Below, piece by piece: positions 9,092 through 18,174 of a stretch of 64,000 nt of DNA. The stretch comes from Streptococcus pacificus. Its GTDB lineage: Bacteria > Bacillota > Bacilli > Lactobacillales > Streptococcaceae. Each line of letters starts with the position of its first letter. The first letter of the stretch is position 1. The position numbers were made by a program, and so were the translations under genes. The stretch is from NCBI RefSeq assembly GCF_016481305.1, contig NZ_JAENBO010000006.1:19873-83872 (forward strand), given 5' to 3'. The notes beneath the pieces are model-generated. The model was not told the DNA's origin. It saw nothing but the letters and a program-made list of their open reading frames with translations, and made no database searches.

Positions 9092-10696
9092 ATGACTGAA
9101 AACATCAACTCTTCAAAAGATCTCTATCAAGCCTTGTGGAATTCGGCGGATATTTTGCGTTCCAAGATGGATGCCAATGACTACAAATCTTACTTGTTGG
9201 GGCTTATCTTTTACAAGTACCTCTCTGACAAGCTCCTTTTTCACGTGGCTGAGATGATGGGAGAACCCTCTGATAATCTCAGTGAGGCTTTGGAGCTTTA
9301 CCGCTCTCTTTACAACGATGACAGCAACAAAGAAGCTATGATTGAAGTGCTCATGCGTGAGGTGTCTTATGTGATTGAGCCTGACCTCACCTTTATCGCC
9401 CTTGTTGCGCATATTCATGAAGAAACCTTCCAGTTGGAGAGTTTGGCACAAGGCTTTCGTAATATCGAGCAGGCTGACGAACTCTTTGAAAATCTCTTTG
9501 AGGATATCGACCTCTACTCAAAAAAATTGGGGGCAACGCCTCAAAAGCAAAACCAAACCATCGCTAGTGTCATGAAAGCTTTGGCTAATATTGATATAGA
9601 TAGTTATATTGGAGATATGCTGGGAGATGCTTATGAGTACCTTATCGGTCAGTTTGCGACGGATTCGGGGAAAAAAGCCGGTGAGTTTTATACGCCTCAA
9701 CCGGTTGCCAAGCTGATGACGCAAATTGCCCTGCTTGGCCGTGAGGATAAAAAAGACTTTACCCTCTATGACCCAACAATGGGTTCTGGCTCCCTCCTCT
9801 TAAACGCTAAAAAGTACAGCCACCACCCAACAACCATTTCCTATTTTGGTCAGGAGTTAAACACAACAACCTATAACTTTGCTCGGATGAATATGATTTT
9901 GCACGGTGTTCCTGTCGGTCATCACCTCTTGAGTAATGCCGATACCCTTGATGAGGACTGGCCAACCCAAGAGCCTACCAACTTTGATGCCGTTTTGATG
10001 AATCCTCCTTACTCTGTCAAGTGGAGCGCCAGTGAGGGCTTCAAACAAGACCCACGTTTCTCACCTTTTGGTGCCCTAGCACCCAAGTCCAAAGCCGACT
10101 TTGCCTTTTTGCTACACGGCTACTACCATCTCAAACAAGATGGCGGTGTCATGGCTATTGTCTTGCCACATGGTGTTTTGTTTAGAGGTAATGCCGAAGG
10201 TAAGATCAGAAAGCACCTGCTTGAAGAAGGAGCGATTGATACCGTGATTGGTCTGCCTGCTAACATCTTCTTTAATACTAGCATCCCAACCACTGTCATT
10301 ATTTTGAAAAAGAATCGCACCACGCGCGATGTTTACTTTATCGATGCCTCTAAAGAGTTTGATAAGGGGAAAAATCAAAATATCATGACCGATGAGCATA
10401 TTGCCAAGATACTGGAAGCTTACAAAAGCCGTGAGGATATAGAGAAGTTTGCCCATCTAGCCACTTTTGAGGAGATTAAAGAGAACGACTTCAATCTCAA
10501 TATTCCTCGTTATGTGGATACCTTTGAAGAAGAGGAAGTCACACCACTTGCTGAGATTGTTGCTAACATCAATCAAACCAATGCCAATATAGAAAAGCAA
10601 AGCAAAGACTTGATGGCCATGCTCGGACAACTAAAAGGCACAACGCCAGAAGCACAGACAGAGTTGGAAAACTTTTTAAAAGACTTTAAGCTATAA
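9092..10696 (+). CDS. hsdM: Type I restriction enzyme, methylase subunit (HsdM)
   Basis: N6-adenine DNA methyltransferase that, with HsdS, protects host target sites and forms the core of the restriction complex. The N-terminal HsdM domain (about 10-150, starting SSKDLYQALWNSADILRSKM) precedes the methylase fold with the SAM-binding motif DPTMGSGS (from D227) and catalytic NPPY (from N304). Length (534) is normal. It starts one base after the stop of the ATPase gene, with only a weak GAAAG before it inside that gene, so translation is probably coupled. Its base composition returns to the level seen in hsdR. It is the last gene of the island and is followed by a terminator. Confidence 0.96.
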   Translation: MTENINSSKDLYQALWNSADILRSKMDANDYKSYLLGLIFYKYLSDKLLFHVAEMMGEPSDNLSEALELYRSLYNDDSNKEAMIEVLMREVSYVIEPDLTFIALVAHIHEETFQLESLAQGFRNIEQADELFENLFEDIDLYSKKLGATPQKQNQTIASVMKALANIDIDSYIGDMLGDAYEYLIGQFATDSGKKAGEFYTPQPVAKLMTQIALLGREDKKDFTLYDPTMGSGSLLLNAKKYSHHPTTISYFGQELNTTTYNFARMNMILHGVPVGHHLLSNADTLDEDWPTQEPTNFDAVLMNPPYSVKWSASEGFKQDPRFSPFGALAPKSKADFAFLLHGYYHLKQDGGVMAIVLPHGVLFRGNAEGKIRKHLLEEGAIDTVIGLPANIFFNTSIPTTVIILKKNRTTRDVYFIDASKEFDKGKNQNIMTDEHIAKILEAYKSREDIEKFAHLATFEEIKENDFNLNIPRYVDTFEEEEVTPLAEIVANINQTNANIEKQSKDLMAMLGQLKGTTPEAQTELENFLKDFKL

Positions 10697-10702
10697 CAAC
10701 TA

Positions 10703-10733
10703 ACGGTTAGACTTTTTGTCTAATCGTTTTTTT
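10703..10733 (+). terminator. Terminator of the hsd operon
   Basis: A 10-bp stem (10703-10712 with 10718-10727) with a T5 loop and a T-run from 10727 to 10733. Bases 10697-10706 (CAACTAACGG) repeat 243-252 at the left edge of the island. Confidence 0.88.
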
Positions 10734-10746
10734 CAGTCTTTAAATC

Positions 10747-10801
10747 TTGACAAAACAGTGTCTAGCGATTATACTATAAATGTAAAGCGAACTATACATT
10801 T
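10747..10801 (+). promoter_or_regulatory. Promoter and operator-like repeat of the HTH gene
   Basis: TTGACA (10747-10752), 17-bp spacer, TATACT (10770-10775): close to consensus. Just downstream AAATGTA (10778-10784) and TACATTT (10795-10801) form a perfect inverted repeat with 10-bp spacing, one helical turn and a half between centres. Its position over the transcription start suggests an operator for the small HTH protein encoded next (autoregulation), which is inference. Confidence 0.75.
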
Positions 10802-10822
10802 GAGTAGAGAGAAAGACAAGAG

Positions 10823-11026
10823 ATGAAAACGAGAATTCAGGAGCTGAGAAAGGCGCAAAAGCTCAGTCAAGCAGAACTAGCGGAGTCTTTAGATGTCACG
10901 CGCCAGACGATTATCTCTCTTGAGAGGGGGAGGTATACGGCATCGTTAGAGTTGGCTTTTAAGATTGCCAAATTTTTTAATCGTTCCATTGAGGATATTT
11001 TTTTATTTGAGGAAGACGAGGTTTAA
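10823..11026 (+). CDS. Small XRE-family HTH regulator (YozG-like)
   Basis: A 67-residue Cro/CI-type DNA-binding protein. The helix-turn-helix is clear: LRKAQKLSQAELAESLDVTRQTIISLERG, followed by FNRSIEDIFLFEED, the usual ending of this minimal class. The protein is nearly all DNA-binding domain and probably works as a dimer. It lies 2 nt before a small membrane protein and likely controls its own operon through the inverted repeat at its promoter. It reads away from a terminator that isolates it from the hsd island, so I do not think it regulates restriction. Confidence 0.9.
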   Translation: MKTRIQELRKAQKLSQAELAESLDVTRQTIISLERGRYTASLELAFKIAKFFNRSIEDIFLFEEDEV

Positions 11027-11028
11027 CA

Positions 11029-11478
11029 ATGTTTTTAATCAGTTATTTTCTTTTTCAAAAGAAAACACGGAAAAAAGTGAAGCAGGTAATGTTTTGGCAG
11101 GCTTTGATAGGAATTTTACTGGGGATTGTCTTACTTTTACTTCCAATCAATCAGCAGCTATCAAATTTTTATCATAATTTTTGGTTTGGTTTTTCACTAG
11201 CTATTATCGTTGTCAGTCTCTATCAATGGTATGTGATTACCAATAAGAAAAGATTTGACGCTTTTTATGTCAAATTTGCTGATGAGCGTCAGTCCTATCT
11301 TCAAAATTTGGCAGCTCAAATCACTTATGTCATTGAAACGCTCTTGCTTATCGTTTTAGTTTTTTTACAGTCTTTTGCTCATTTCACAATTTCACTTCAA
11401 TCACTACTCTTGGTTATCATTGCTATACATGTTTACGGATTTCTACTCATCAAACTACTATTAGAAAAATTACTTTAA
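11029..11478 (+). CDS. Small multi-pass membrane protein
   Basis: A 149-residue hydrophobic protein with four likely membrane segments (about 21-40, 51-68, 98-115 and 122-145) and a basic N-terminus (KKTRKKVK). Two segments precede a cytoplasmic-type loop with FADERQSYLQNLAAQ. I cannot assign a function. The pairing of a minimal XRE regulator with a small membrane protein is common in Firmicutes and often reflects a self-regulated stress or immunity module. The start codon follows the regulator stop by 2 nt, so the two are co-transcribed. Confidence 0.8.
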   Translation: MFLISYFLFQKKTRKKVKQVMFWQALIGILLGIVLLLLPINQQLSNFYHNFWFGFSLAIIVVSLYQWYVITNKKRFDAFYVKFADERQSYLQNLAAQITYVIETLLLIVLVFLQSFAHFTISLQSLLLVIIAIHVYGFLLIKLLLEKLL

Positions 11479-11493
11479 GAGGTTACTAACAAA

Positions 11494-12171
11494 ATGAATA
11501 AAATAAAATCTATTGCACTTGGCATACTCATTCTCATCTTGTGGACAGCTATTCTAATCGCTGGTCAGATACCACTTGGTTTCTTTATTGGTCTTAATGC
11601 TGTCGTTAAAAGCGATTTTGATCTCTTTCAAATCATCGTGACTGTTCTGATACAGCTGGCTAGTATTTTTGCCTTTGTTTATTTTGCGATTAAAAAGCAG
11701 TTTATTTCTCTTAATGAAAAATTATCTGTCTTAAAGGCCTTGCTCACTTTTGCCATTGGCTATCCTACTATTTTGCTTGGTGGTATATTAGGGAATTTGT
11801 TTCTATCTTCTGATGGTCAGGTGACAACAGAAAACCAACAAGCGCTTCTTCAATTGATTAGTCAAGTACCTATGGTGATCATGTTTGTCATGATTGTTAT
11901 TGGGGCACCTATCATGGAAGAACTTTTATTTAGAAAAATGATTCCTCACTATCTCTTTAAAAATCATCAGACGGTAGGTTTGATTGTTGGAGGTCTCTTA
12001 TTTGCTCTGTTTCATATGCCGACAAATCTTGGTAGCTTTATCACCTATGGTGTGATGAGTGCCGTCTTAACCTTTGTCGTCTACAAGACCAAGAGAATAG
12101 AGTATAGTATTTTGCTTCATTTTTTAAATAATGTAATTGCCTTTCTATTAATACTTTTTAATGTTGGGTAA
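11494..12171 (+). CDS. CPBP (CAAX-type) membrane protease
   Basis: A 225-residue membrane protein of the CPBP/Abi family. The family motifs are visible: EELLFRK (EExxxR) near residue 144, FALFHMP (FxxxH) near 172, and HFLNN near 211. Members are intramembrane metalloproteases related to Rce1; in streptococci and lactobacilli some give bacteriocin immunity. It follows the HTH/membrane-protein pair by 15 nt and is probably in the same operon, which supports a membrane-stress or immunity role, by inference. Confidence 0.88.
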   Translation: MNKIKSIALGILILILWTAILIAGQIPLGFFIGLNAVVKSDFDLFQIIVTVLIQLASIFAFVYFAIKKQFISLNEKLSVLKALLTFAIGYPTILLGGILGNLFLSSDGQVTTENQQALLQLISQVPMVIMFVMIVIGAPIMEELLFRKMIPHYLFKNHQTVGLIVGGLLFALFHMPTNLGSFITYGVMSAVLTFVVYKTKRIEYSILLHFLNNVIAFLLILFNVG

Positions 12172-12182
12172 GTTAACTAAAC

Positions 12183-12216
12183 AAAAAACATTTGAGATCA
12201 TCTCAAATGTTTTTTG
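12183..12216. terminator. Bidirectional terminator between CPBP gene and proC
   Basis: A perfect 15-bp stem (12183-12197 with 12201-12215) with a 3-nt loop; A-run on the left and T-run on the right serve both convergent genes. It overlaps the last codons of proC. Confidence 0.9.
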
Positions 12217-12973
12217 CTTTCTTGATGGTGGCATCAATTGCCGTTTTAATGGTTTCAGAAAAATGATTTTCCTTAAGGCTGTCTAAACCAGCCTGTGTTG
12301 TCCCACCAGGACTTGCAATTTTTGTTATCAAGTCTCTTGGTGTCTCTTGGCTTTCAAGTAGCATTTGACTGCTAGCTAAAAAGGTTTGACTAACAATGGT
12401 CAAGGCTAGTTTGGCATCAAATCCTTCTTTTTCACCTGCTGCTACCATAGCCTCGATAAATTGATAGAGATAAGCAGGACTAGAACCGGCTAAAGCGGTG
12501 AAGGTATCAAATGCTTCCTCACTGATTTCAAAGGAATGGCCAAAGGCATTGGTAATCGTCATTGCTAATCCCTTTAAGTCCTCATCAACCAAGTCATTAA
12601 AGCAAATGGCGGTCGTGCTTTTTCCAATCTGAGCATTGAGATTGGGCATGATCCGAATCAGCGGTATCTTTTTTGAAGTGAGTGTGGCTAAGTCAGACAG
12701 AGTTATCCCAGCGGCCATTGACATGACAGGTTTTGTCATGGTCAAGGGTTTTAGGACGTCTGGGAACTGTTGTGGTTTGATGCCAAGAATCACTAGGTCA
12801 CTTGCTTCAATCAATTCTTGGTGTGATTTAGCAGGCGCGACACCAAGTGCTTTTGCCACTTTTTTAGTTTTGTCATAGTGTGATTGCGAGATGAGTAGTT
12901 CAATCTCTAATGGTTTGAGTCCTTGGATGATGGCAGTTGCCATTTTACCAACACCGATAATCCCTATTTTCAT
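12203..12973 (-). CDS. proC: Pyrroline-5-carboxylate reductase
   Basis: Catalyses the last step of proline synthesis, reducing pyrroline-5-carboxylate with NAD(P)H. The Rossmann start GIIGVGKMATAI (residues 3-14) and the family signature near the C-terminus (SPAYLYQFIEAM, SPGGTTQAGL) are present. Length (256) is normal. It is transcribed leftwards, 9 nt downstream of pepA, and probably shares its promoter. Confidence 0.95.
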   Translation of the reverse strand: MKIGIIGVGKMATAIIQGLKPLEIELLISQSHYDKTKKVAKALGVAPAKSHQELIEASDLVILGIKPQQFPDVLKPLTMTKPVMSMAAGITLSDLATLTSKKIPLIRIMPNLNAQIGKSTTAICFNDLVDEDLKGLAMTITNAFGHSFEISEEAFDTFTALAGSSPAYLYQFIEAMVAAGEKEGFDAKLALTIVSQTFLASSQMLLESQETPRDLITKIASPGGTTQAGLDSLKENHFSETIKTAIDATIKKAKNI

Positions 12974-12982
12974 ATTTAATCC

Positions 12983-14050
12983 TTAATAGCCTTTAATCGT
13001 ATTCACTGTTGTTCGGTCAAGGCGTTTGATGATTGCTTGGAGGTAGGCTTGTGCTTCTAGGAAGTCATCCATCGCATAGAGTGTTTGGTGTGAGTGGATA
13101 TAGCGAGCACAAACGCCAATGGTTGTAGACGGAATCCCACCATTTTTAAGGTGAGCTGCTCCGGCATCTGTGCCTCCTTTTCCTGTGTAATACTGATATT
13201 TAATACCAGCAGACTCAGCCGTGTCAAGGAGGAAATCACGCATGTCTTTAAGCATGATGTGTCCTGGGTCGTAGAAGCGAATCAAAGTCCCATCTCCAAC
13301 TTTTCCTTGATCACCATAGACGTCACCAGCAGGTGAGCAGTCAACCGCAAAGAATAGTTCTGGGTCAAACTTGGTTGCTGAGACATGGGCACCGCGCAAA
13401 CCAACTTCTTCTTGGACGTTGGCACCTGCAATCAGTGTATTTGAAAGTTGGGTGTTTTTAAGACTTTCAAGGAGTTCAGTCACCATTAAAACACCGTAAC
13501 GGTTATCCCAGGCCTTACTGATGATATTTTTTTGGTTGGCAGTAAGGATGGTTTCAGACGCTGGGACAATGATGTCACCTGGTGTGATGCCAAAGGCTTC
13601 TGCCTCTTTTTTATCGGTGAAGCCACCGTCAAAGATAATATCTGACACTTGAGGAAGGCTAGGTGTGTTTCCTGAGCCACGAAGGAGGTGTGGAGGGACT
13701 GATCCAGAAATTAAAGGAATTGCTTGTCCATTTCTAGTGTAAAGGGTGAAGCGCTGAGAGCTAATCACAAGCGGATTCCAGCCACCGATTGGCACAACAC
13801 GTATGGTACCGTCTGCCTTGATGCTACTAACCATGAAGCCCACTTCATCCATGTGAGCAGCAACCATTATGCGTGGCGCATCACTTTCCTGGCTTTCTTT
13901 AATCCCAAAAATTCCACCCAAGCCATCTGTTTCTACGCTATCAACGAGTGGTGTTATTTTTTGACGCAAAAAATCGCGAACAGTGTGTTCATAGCCTGCA
14001 ATACCGTCTAATTCGGTTACTTCTTTAATTTTATTAAATAACGTTGTCAT
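12983..14050 (-). CDS. pepA: Glutamyl aminopeptidase, M42 family
   Basis: A cytoplasmic metallo-aminopeptidase that removes N-terminal Glu/Asp from peptides. The 355-residue protein carries M42 motifs: AAHMDEVGFM (metal-binding His and Asp), DNRYG, NVQEEVGLRGA (catalytic Glu pair), DCSPAGD, and GGTDAGAAHL. A -10 box (TATAAT, minus strand 14080 to 14075) lies about 24 nt before the start and the region is shared with the divergent gene at 14140. Confidence 0.94.
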   Translation of the reverse strand: MTTLFNKIKEVTELDGIAGYEHTVRDFLRQKITPLVDSVETDGLGGIFGIKESQESDAPRIMVAAHMDEVGFMVSSIKADGTIRVVPIGGWNPLVISSQRFTLYTRNGQAIPLISGSVPPHLLRGSGNTPSLPQVSDIIFDGGFTDKKEAEAFGITPGDIIVPASETILTANQKNIISKAWDNRYGVLMVTELLESLKNTQLSNTLIAGANVQEEVGLRGAHVSATKFDPELFFAVDCSPAGDVYGDQGKVGDGTLIRFYDPGHIMLKDMRDFLLDTAESAGIKYQYYTGKGGTDAGAAHLKNGGIPSTTIGVCARYIHSHQTLYAMDDFLEAQAYLQAIIKRLDRTTVNTIKGY

Positions 14051-14123
14051 ATATACCTCATTTCTACAATCTCTATTATATCAAAAAATAAAAGCTTTTT
14101 AAGCTTAAAATATAAGAGAAATG

Positions 14124-14139
14124 TGATAGAATATAAAGT
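14124..14139 (+). promoter_or_regulatory. Extended -10 promoter directly before the DUF4651 gene
   Basis: TG-A-TAGAAT (14124-14132) ends 7 nt before the ATG at 14140. No Shine-Dalgarno sequence is present. Transcription would start at or next to the ATG, giving a leaderless mRNA. Confidence 0.55.
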
Positions 14140-14436
14140 ATGAAAAAAAAGAAATTTTGGTTATCCACTGGCTTATTATTGGGGACACCAGCATTTTTAG
14201 GACTTGCCGCTTTTTTAGGCCATAAAAAACAAGTGAAAGATCAAAAAACGGAATCTGAAATTTTGGATGAAGTGCGCTCTTTTTTTGCTTCTTTTGGTGT
14301 GATTAAAGTGGTGTATATCAGTTCTTTTAATCCTGCCAAAAAAGAAGCGCAAGGGGGCGTTGTCTTTGATGATGAGATTACGTTTTTCTTTCATTATCTA
14401 GATGGCGATATTAATTACAAGGAGAGTGAACAATGA
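14140..14436 (+). CDS. DUF4651 membrane-anchored small protein
   Basis: A 98-residue protein with a basic start and one hydrophobic segment (LSTGLLLGTPAFLGLAAFLG, about 8-27), then a soluble domain of about 65 residues. It resembles the streptococcal DUF4651 family, of unknown function, that sits beside a thioredoxin gene. Its end overlaps the thioredoxin start by 4 nt (ATGA), so translation is coupled. The context hints at a thiol-related or envelope role, by inference. Confidence 0.8.
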   Translation: MKKKKFWLSTGLLLGTPAFLGLAAFLGHKKQVKDQKTESEILDEVRSFFASFGVIKVVYISSFNPAKKEAQGGVVFDDEITFFFHYLDGDINYKESEQ

Positions 14437-14750
14437 TTATTCCAAAATCGTTAGAAGAAATAGCAGAATTAGTAGAAGGTCCAGATAAAATCGTTTTATT
14501 TTTCACAGCCGGTTGGTGTGGAGATTGCCGTTTTATCCATCCTCAAATGCCAGAGATTGAAGCAGAAAATGATTCTTTCGTTTTTGTAGAGGTTGACCGT
14601 GACAAGTATATGCCACTAGCTCAAAAATGGAATATTTTTGGTATTCCAAGTTTTGTGGTTCTTCAAAATGGTAAAGAATTAGGACGATTAGTCAATAAAG
14701 ACCGCAAAACTAAAAATGAAATCAATCAATTTTTAGCAAGTATAGGCTAA
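14433..14750 (+). CDS. Thioredoxin-like protein
   Basis: A 105-residue thioredoxin-fold protein. The active site reads AGWCGDCRF (CxxC with Gly-Asp between the cysteines) instead of the classical WCGPC, and the cis-proline loop FGIPSFVVLQNG is present. It lacks a signal peptide, so it acts in the cytoplasm. CGDC marks a separate streptococcal thioredoxin-like family rather than the main TrxA. It overlaps the DUF4651 gene and is followed after 9 nt by ytpR. Confidence 0.92.
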   Translation: MIIPKSLEEIAELVEGPDKIVLFFTAGWCGDCRFIHPQMPEIEAENDSFVFVEVDRDKYMPLAQKWNIFGIPSFVVLQNGKELGRLVNKDRKTKNEINQFLASIG

Positions 14751-14759
14751 GGGGGTTCT

Positions 14760-15383
14760 ATGATTTTTACTTATAATAAAGAGCATGTTGGCGATGTTTT
14801 GATGGTTATTGTGGCTAACGATGAAGGAAAACGTGTTAGTGTCGAGAGAAAAGGCCTTGTGGCGCGTGTTTTTCGTGAAGATACCAATGAAACAGTGGCT
14901 TGGAATATTTTTGAAGCCTCTGAAGTGACAGCTATTTCAGGAAATGGACAAGTGACGCTTTCTGATGATGAGGTCGCAGCCTTTAATCAAGAAATGGTCG
15001 CAGCTGGCTTTGACGCTTCTTTGGAAAATCCTCAAACACCAAGTTTTGTAGTGGGTGAAATTATTGCTATGGAAGCTCATCCTGATAGTGATCATCTTAA
15101 TATCTGTCAAGTGAAAGTCGCAGCAGACAAAGAACTTCAAATTGTTGCTGGTGCACCAAATGCACGAGTTGGTCTTAAAACAATTGTTGCCCTAGATGGT
15201 GCTATGATGCCAAATGGTAGCCTTATTTTCTCTGGAAAATTAAGAGGGGTAGATAGTTTTGGCATGATGTGCTCACCACGAGAATTAGCCCTTCCAAATG
15301 CGCCACAAAAAAGAGGGATTATCGAATTAGATGATAGTGCTATCGTTGGTGATGCTTTTGACGTCAAGAAACACTGGCACTAA
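14760..15383 (+). CDS. ytpR: YtpR-type tRNA-binding domain protein
   Basis: A 207-residue protein with an N-terminal DUF4479 region and a C-terminal EMAP/OB-type tRNA-binding domain (VGEIIAMEAHPDSDHLNICQ..., VAGAPNAR, GMMCSPRELAL). The latter equals the domain at the N-terminus of PheT. The cellular role of stand-alone YtpR is not clear. It forms an operon with DUF4651 and thioredoxin; a GGGGG ribosome-binding stretch precedes the ATG. Confidence 0.93.
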   Translation: MIFTYNKEHVGDVLMVIVANDEGKRVSVERKGLVARVFREDTNETVAWNIFEASEVTAISGNGQVTLSDDEVAAFNQEMVAAGFDASLENPQTPSFVVGEIIAMEAHPDSDHLNICQVKVAADKELQIVAGAPNARVGLKTIVALDGAMMPNGSLIFSGKLRGVDSFGMMCSPRELALPNAPQKRGIIELDDSAIVGDAFDVKKHWH

Positions 15384-15403
15384 GAAATTATTGAAGAGAT
15401 TGT

Positions 15404-15433
15404 GAGAAGATTAGACGATCTTCTCTTTTTTTA
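15404..15433 (+). terminator. Terminator of the DUF4651-trx-ytpR operon
   Basis: An 8-bp stem GAGAAGAT/ATCTTCTC (15404-15411 with 15418-15425), 6-nt loop, then a T-run. Confidence 0.85.
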
Positions 15434-15456
15434 TTTTTCTCTTTCTATTTCGAATA
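15430..15456 (+). promoter_or_regulatory. CIN box (ComX/SigX promoter) of ssbB
   Basis: TTCGAATA at 15449-15456 matches the competence CIN box TACGAATA at 7 of 8 bases and sits behind a T-rich stretch, 21 nt before the ATG of the small ssb. No normal sigma-A promoter is visible here. ComX-dependent expression of this ssb paralogue is established in streptococci. Confidence 0.75.
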
Positions 15457-15477
15457 GAAGAGATAGGAGGAAGATAA

Positions 15478-15873
15478 ATGTACAATAAAGCAATAATGAT
15501 TGGTAGACTGACGGCCACGCCTGAACTGGTCACAACACCCAATGAAAAAAGTGTCACAAGAGCGACGTTGGCTGTTGGAAGGCGCTTCAAAGGTAAAGAT
15601 GGCGAAAGAGAGACTGATTTTATTTCAGTGGTTGTCTGGGGGAAATTAGCAGAAGTCTTAGTCAGCTATGGCACAAAGGGCAGTCTTATCGCTGTTGATG
15701 GCGAATGGCGAACAAGAAAGTATGACAAAGACAAGGTAACACACTACGTGAGTGAGCTCTTATGTTCTTCTTTCCAATTGTTAGAAAGTAAAACACAGCG
15801 AGCCATGCGTGAAAATAATATTTCAAGTGATATCGCAGATCTCGTTTTAGACGAAGAAGAACTCCCATTTTAG
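15478..15873 (+). CDS. ssbB: Competence single-strand DNA-binding protein
   Basis: A 131-residue OB-fold SSB (MYNKAIMIGRLTATPELVTT, VVVWGKLAEVL) that keeps the acidic tip EEELPF for partner binding but has only a short linker, unlike the longer housekeeping SsbA. The size and the CIN box in front match the streptococcal competence-induced paralogue that protects single-stranded DNA taken up during transformation. It has its own terminator, so it is a single-gene unit. GGAGG precedes the start. Confidence 0.92.
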   Translation: MYNKAIMIGRLTATPELVTTPNEKSVTRATLAVGRRFKGKDGERETDFISVVVWGKLAEVLVSYGTKGSLIAVDGEWRTRKYDKDKVTHYVSELLCSSFQLLESKTQRAMRENNISSDIADLVLDEEELPF

Positions 15874-15880
15874 AATCATC

Positions 15881-15909
15881 AAAAAAGTAATCGTTGCGAT
15901 TGCTTTTTT
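15881..15909 (+). terminator. Terminator of ssbB
   Basis: A 13-bp A/T-flanked stem (15881-15893 with 15897-15909, one G-U) with a TTG loop and terminal T6. Confidence 0.85.
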
Positions 15910-15976
15910 CTTGACTATTTTTGACCAAGTGATACAATAAGAGATGGAATTAGCACTCGATAGATAAGAGTGCTAA
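15910..15976 (+). promoter_or_regulatory. groESL promoter with CtsR box and CIRCE
   Basis: Promoter TTGACT (15911-15916), 16-bp spacer, TACAAT (15933-15938). Over the -35 lies a CtsR box in reverse orientation: CTTGACT-ATT-TTTGACC (15910-15926), one mismatch from the heptad consensus TTTGACY-NTN-TTTGACY. Downstream is a perfect CIRCE element for HrcA: TTAGCACTC (15950-15958), 9-nt spacer, GAGTGCTAA (15968-15976). This predicts double heat-shock repression by CtsR and HrcA, as described for other streptococcal groE operons. Confidence 0.93.
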
Positions 15977-15999
15977 TAAAATATTTGCGGAGGCGTTAT

Positions 16000-17920
<1,921 letters not shown>

Positions 17921-17930
17921 AAATAAAAAG

Positions 17931-17955
17931 AAACCCTTGTCTATCAAGGGTTTTT
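17931..17955 (+). terminator. Terminator of groESL
   Basis: A 9-bp stem AAACCCTTG/CAAGGGTTT (17931-17939 with 17945-17953), 5-nt loop, T-run. The following 160 bases up to the next promoter hold no gene that I can recognise. Confidence 0.88.
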
Positions 17956-18113
17956 GCTTGTTTTGAAATGTTTTCAGAGAAAAGTGGGCAAAAAAGGGGC
18001 AATGTTACGAATAAAGAGATGAAAGCAAAGCATATTAGCTGATTTAAGATGGTGTGTTTTTTCAGATCTTTCTCACTAATATTGCTACTGGGATTTTGCT
18101 TAAGGCTGAAATT

Positions 18114-18154
18114 TGTTATAATGGGGATAAGTATGATAACATTAATCATGTTAT
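18114..18154 (+). promoter_or_regulatory. Promoter and inverted repeat before the TcaA-like gene
   Basis: Extended -10 TG-T-TATAAT (18114-18122) with a weak -35 (TTTGCT, 18095-18100). In the leader, ATAACAT (18136-18142) and ATGTTAT (18148-18154) form a perfect inverted repeat around TAATC, just before the AGGAG ribosome-binding site. It could be an operator or a hairpin affecting translation. Confidence 0.6.
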
Positions 18155-18174
18155 GCTAAACAAAGGAGACGAAG

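Noticed and set aside
13724..14011. Open frame opposite pepA, and similar frames opposite groEL, hsdM, uvrA and secA
   Set aside because: They are antisense or frame-shifted shadows of conserved genes, without ribosome-binding sites or recognisable protein features.
15970..15999. Longer groES starting at 15970
   Set aside because: It would be encoded within the CIRCE element and adds non-conserved residues; the start at 16000 has a strong ribosome-binding site.
18006..18013. Exact CIN box sequence TACGAATA
   Set aside because: No T-rich stretch precedes it and the next gene starts 160 nt later behind its own sigma-A promoter; an 8-mer is expected about once or twice by chance in this much AT-rich DNA on two strands.
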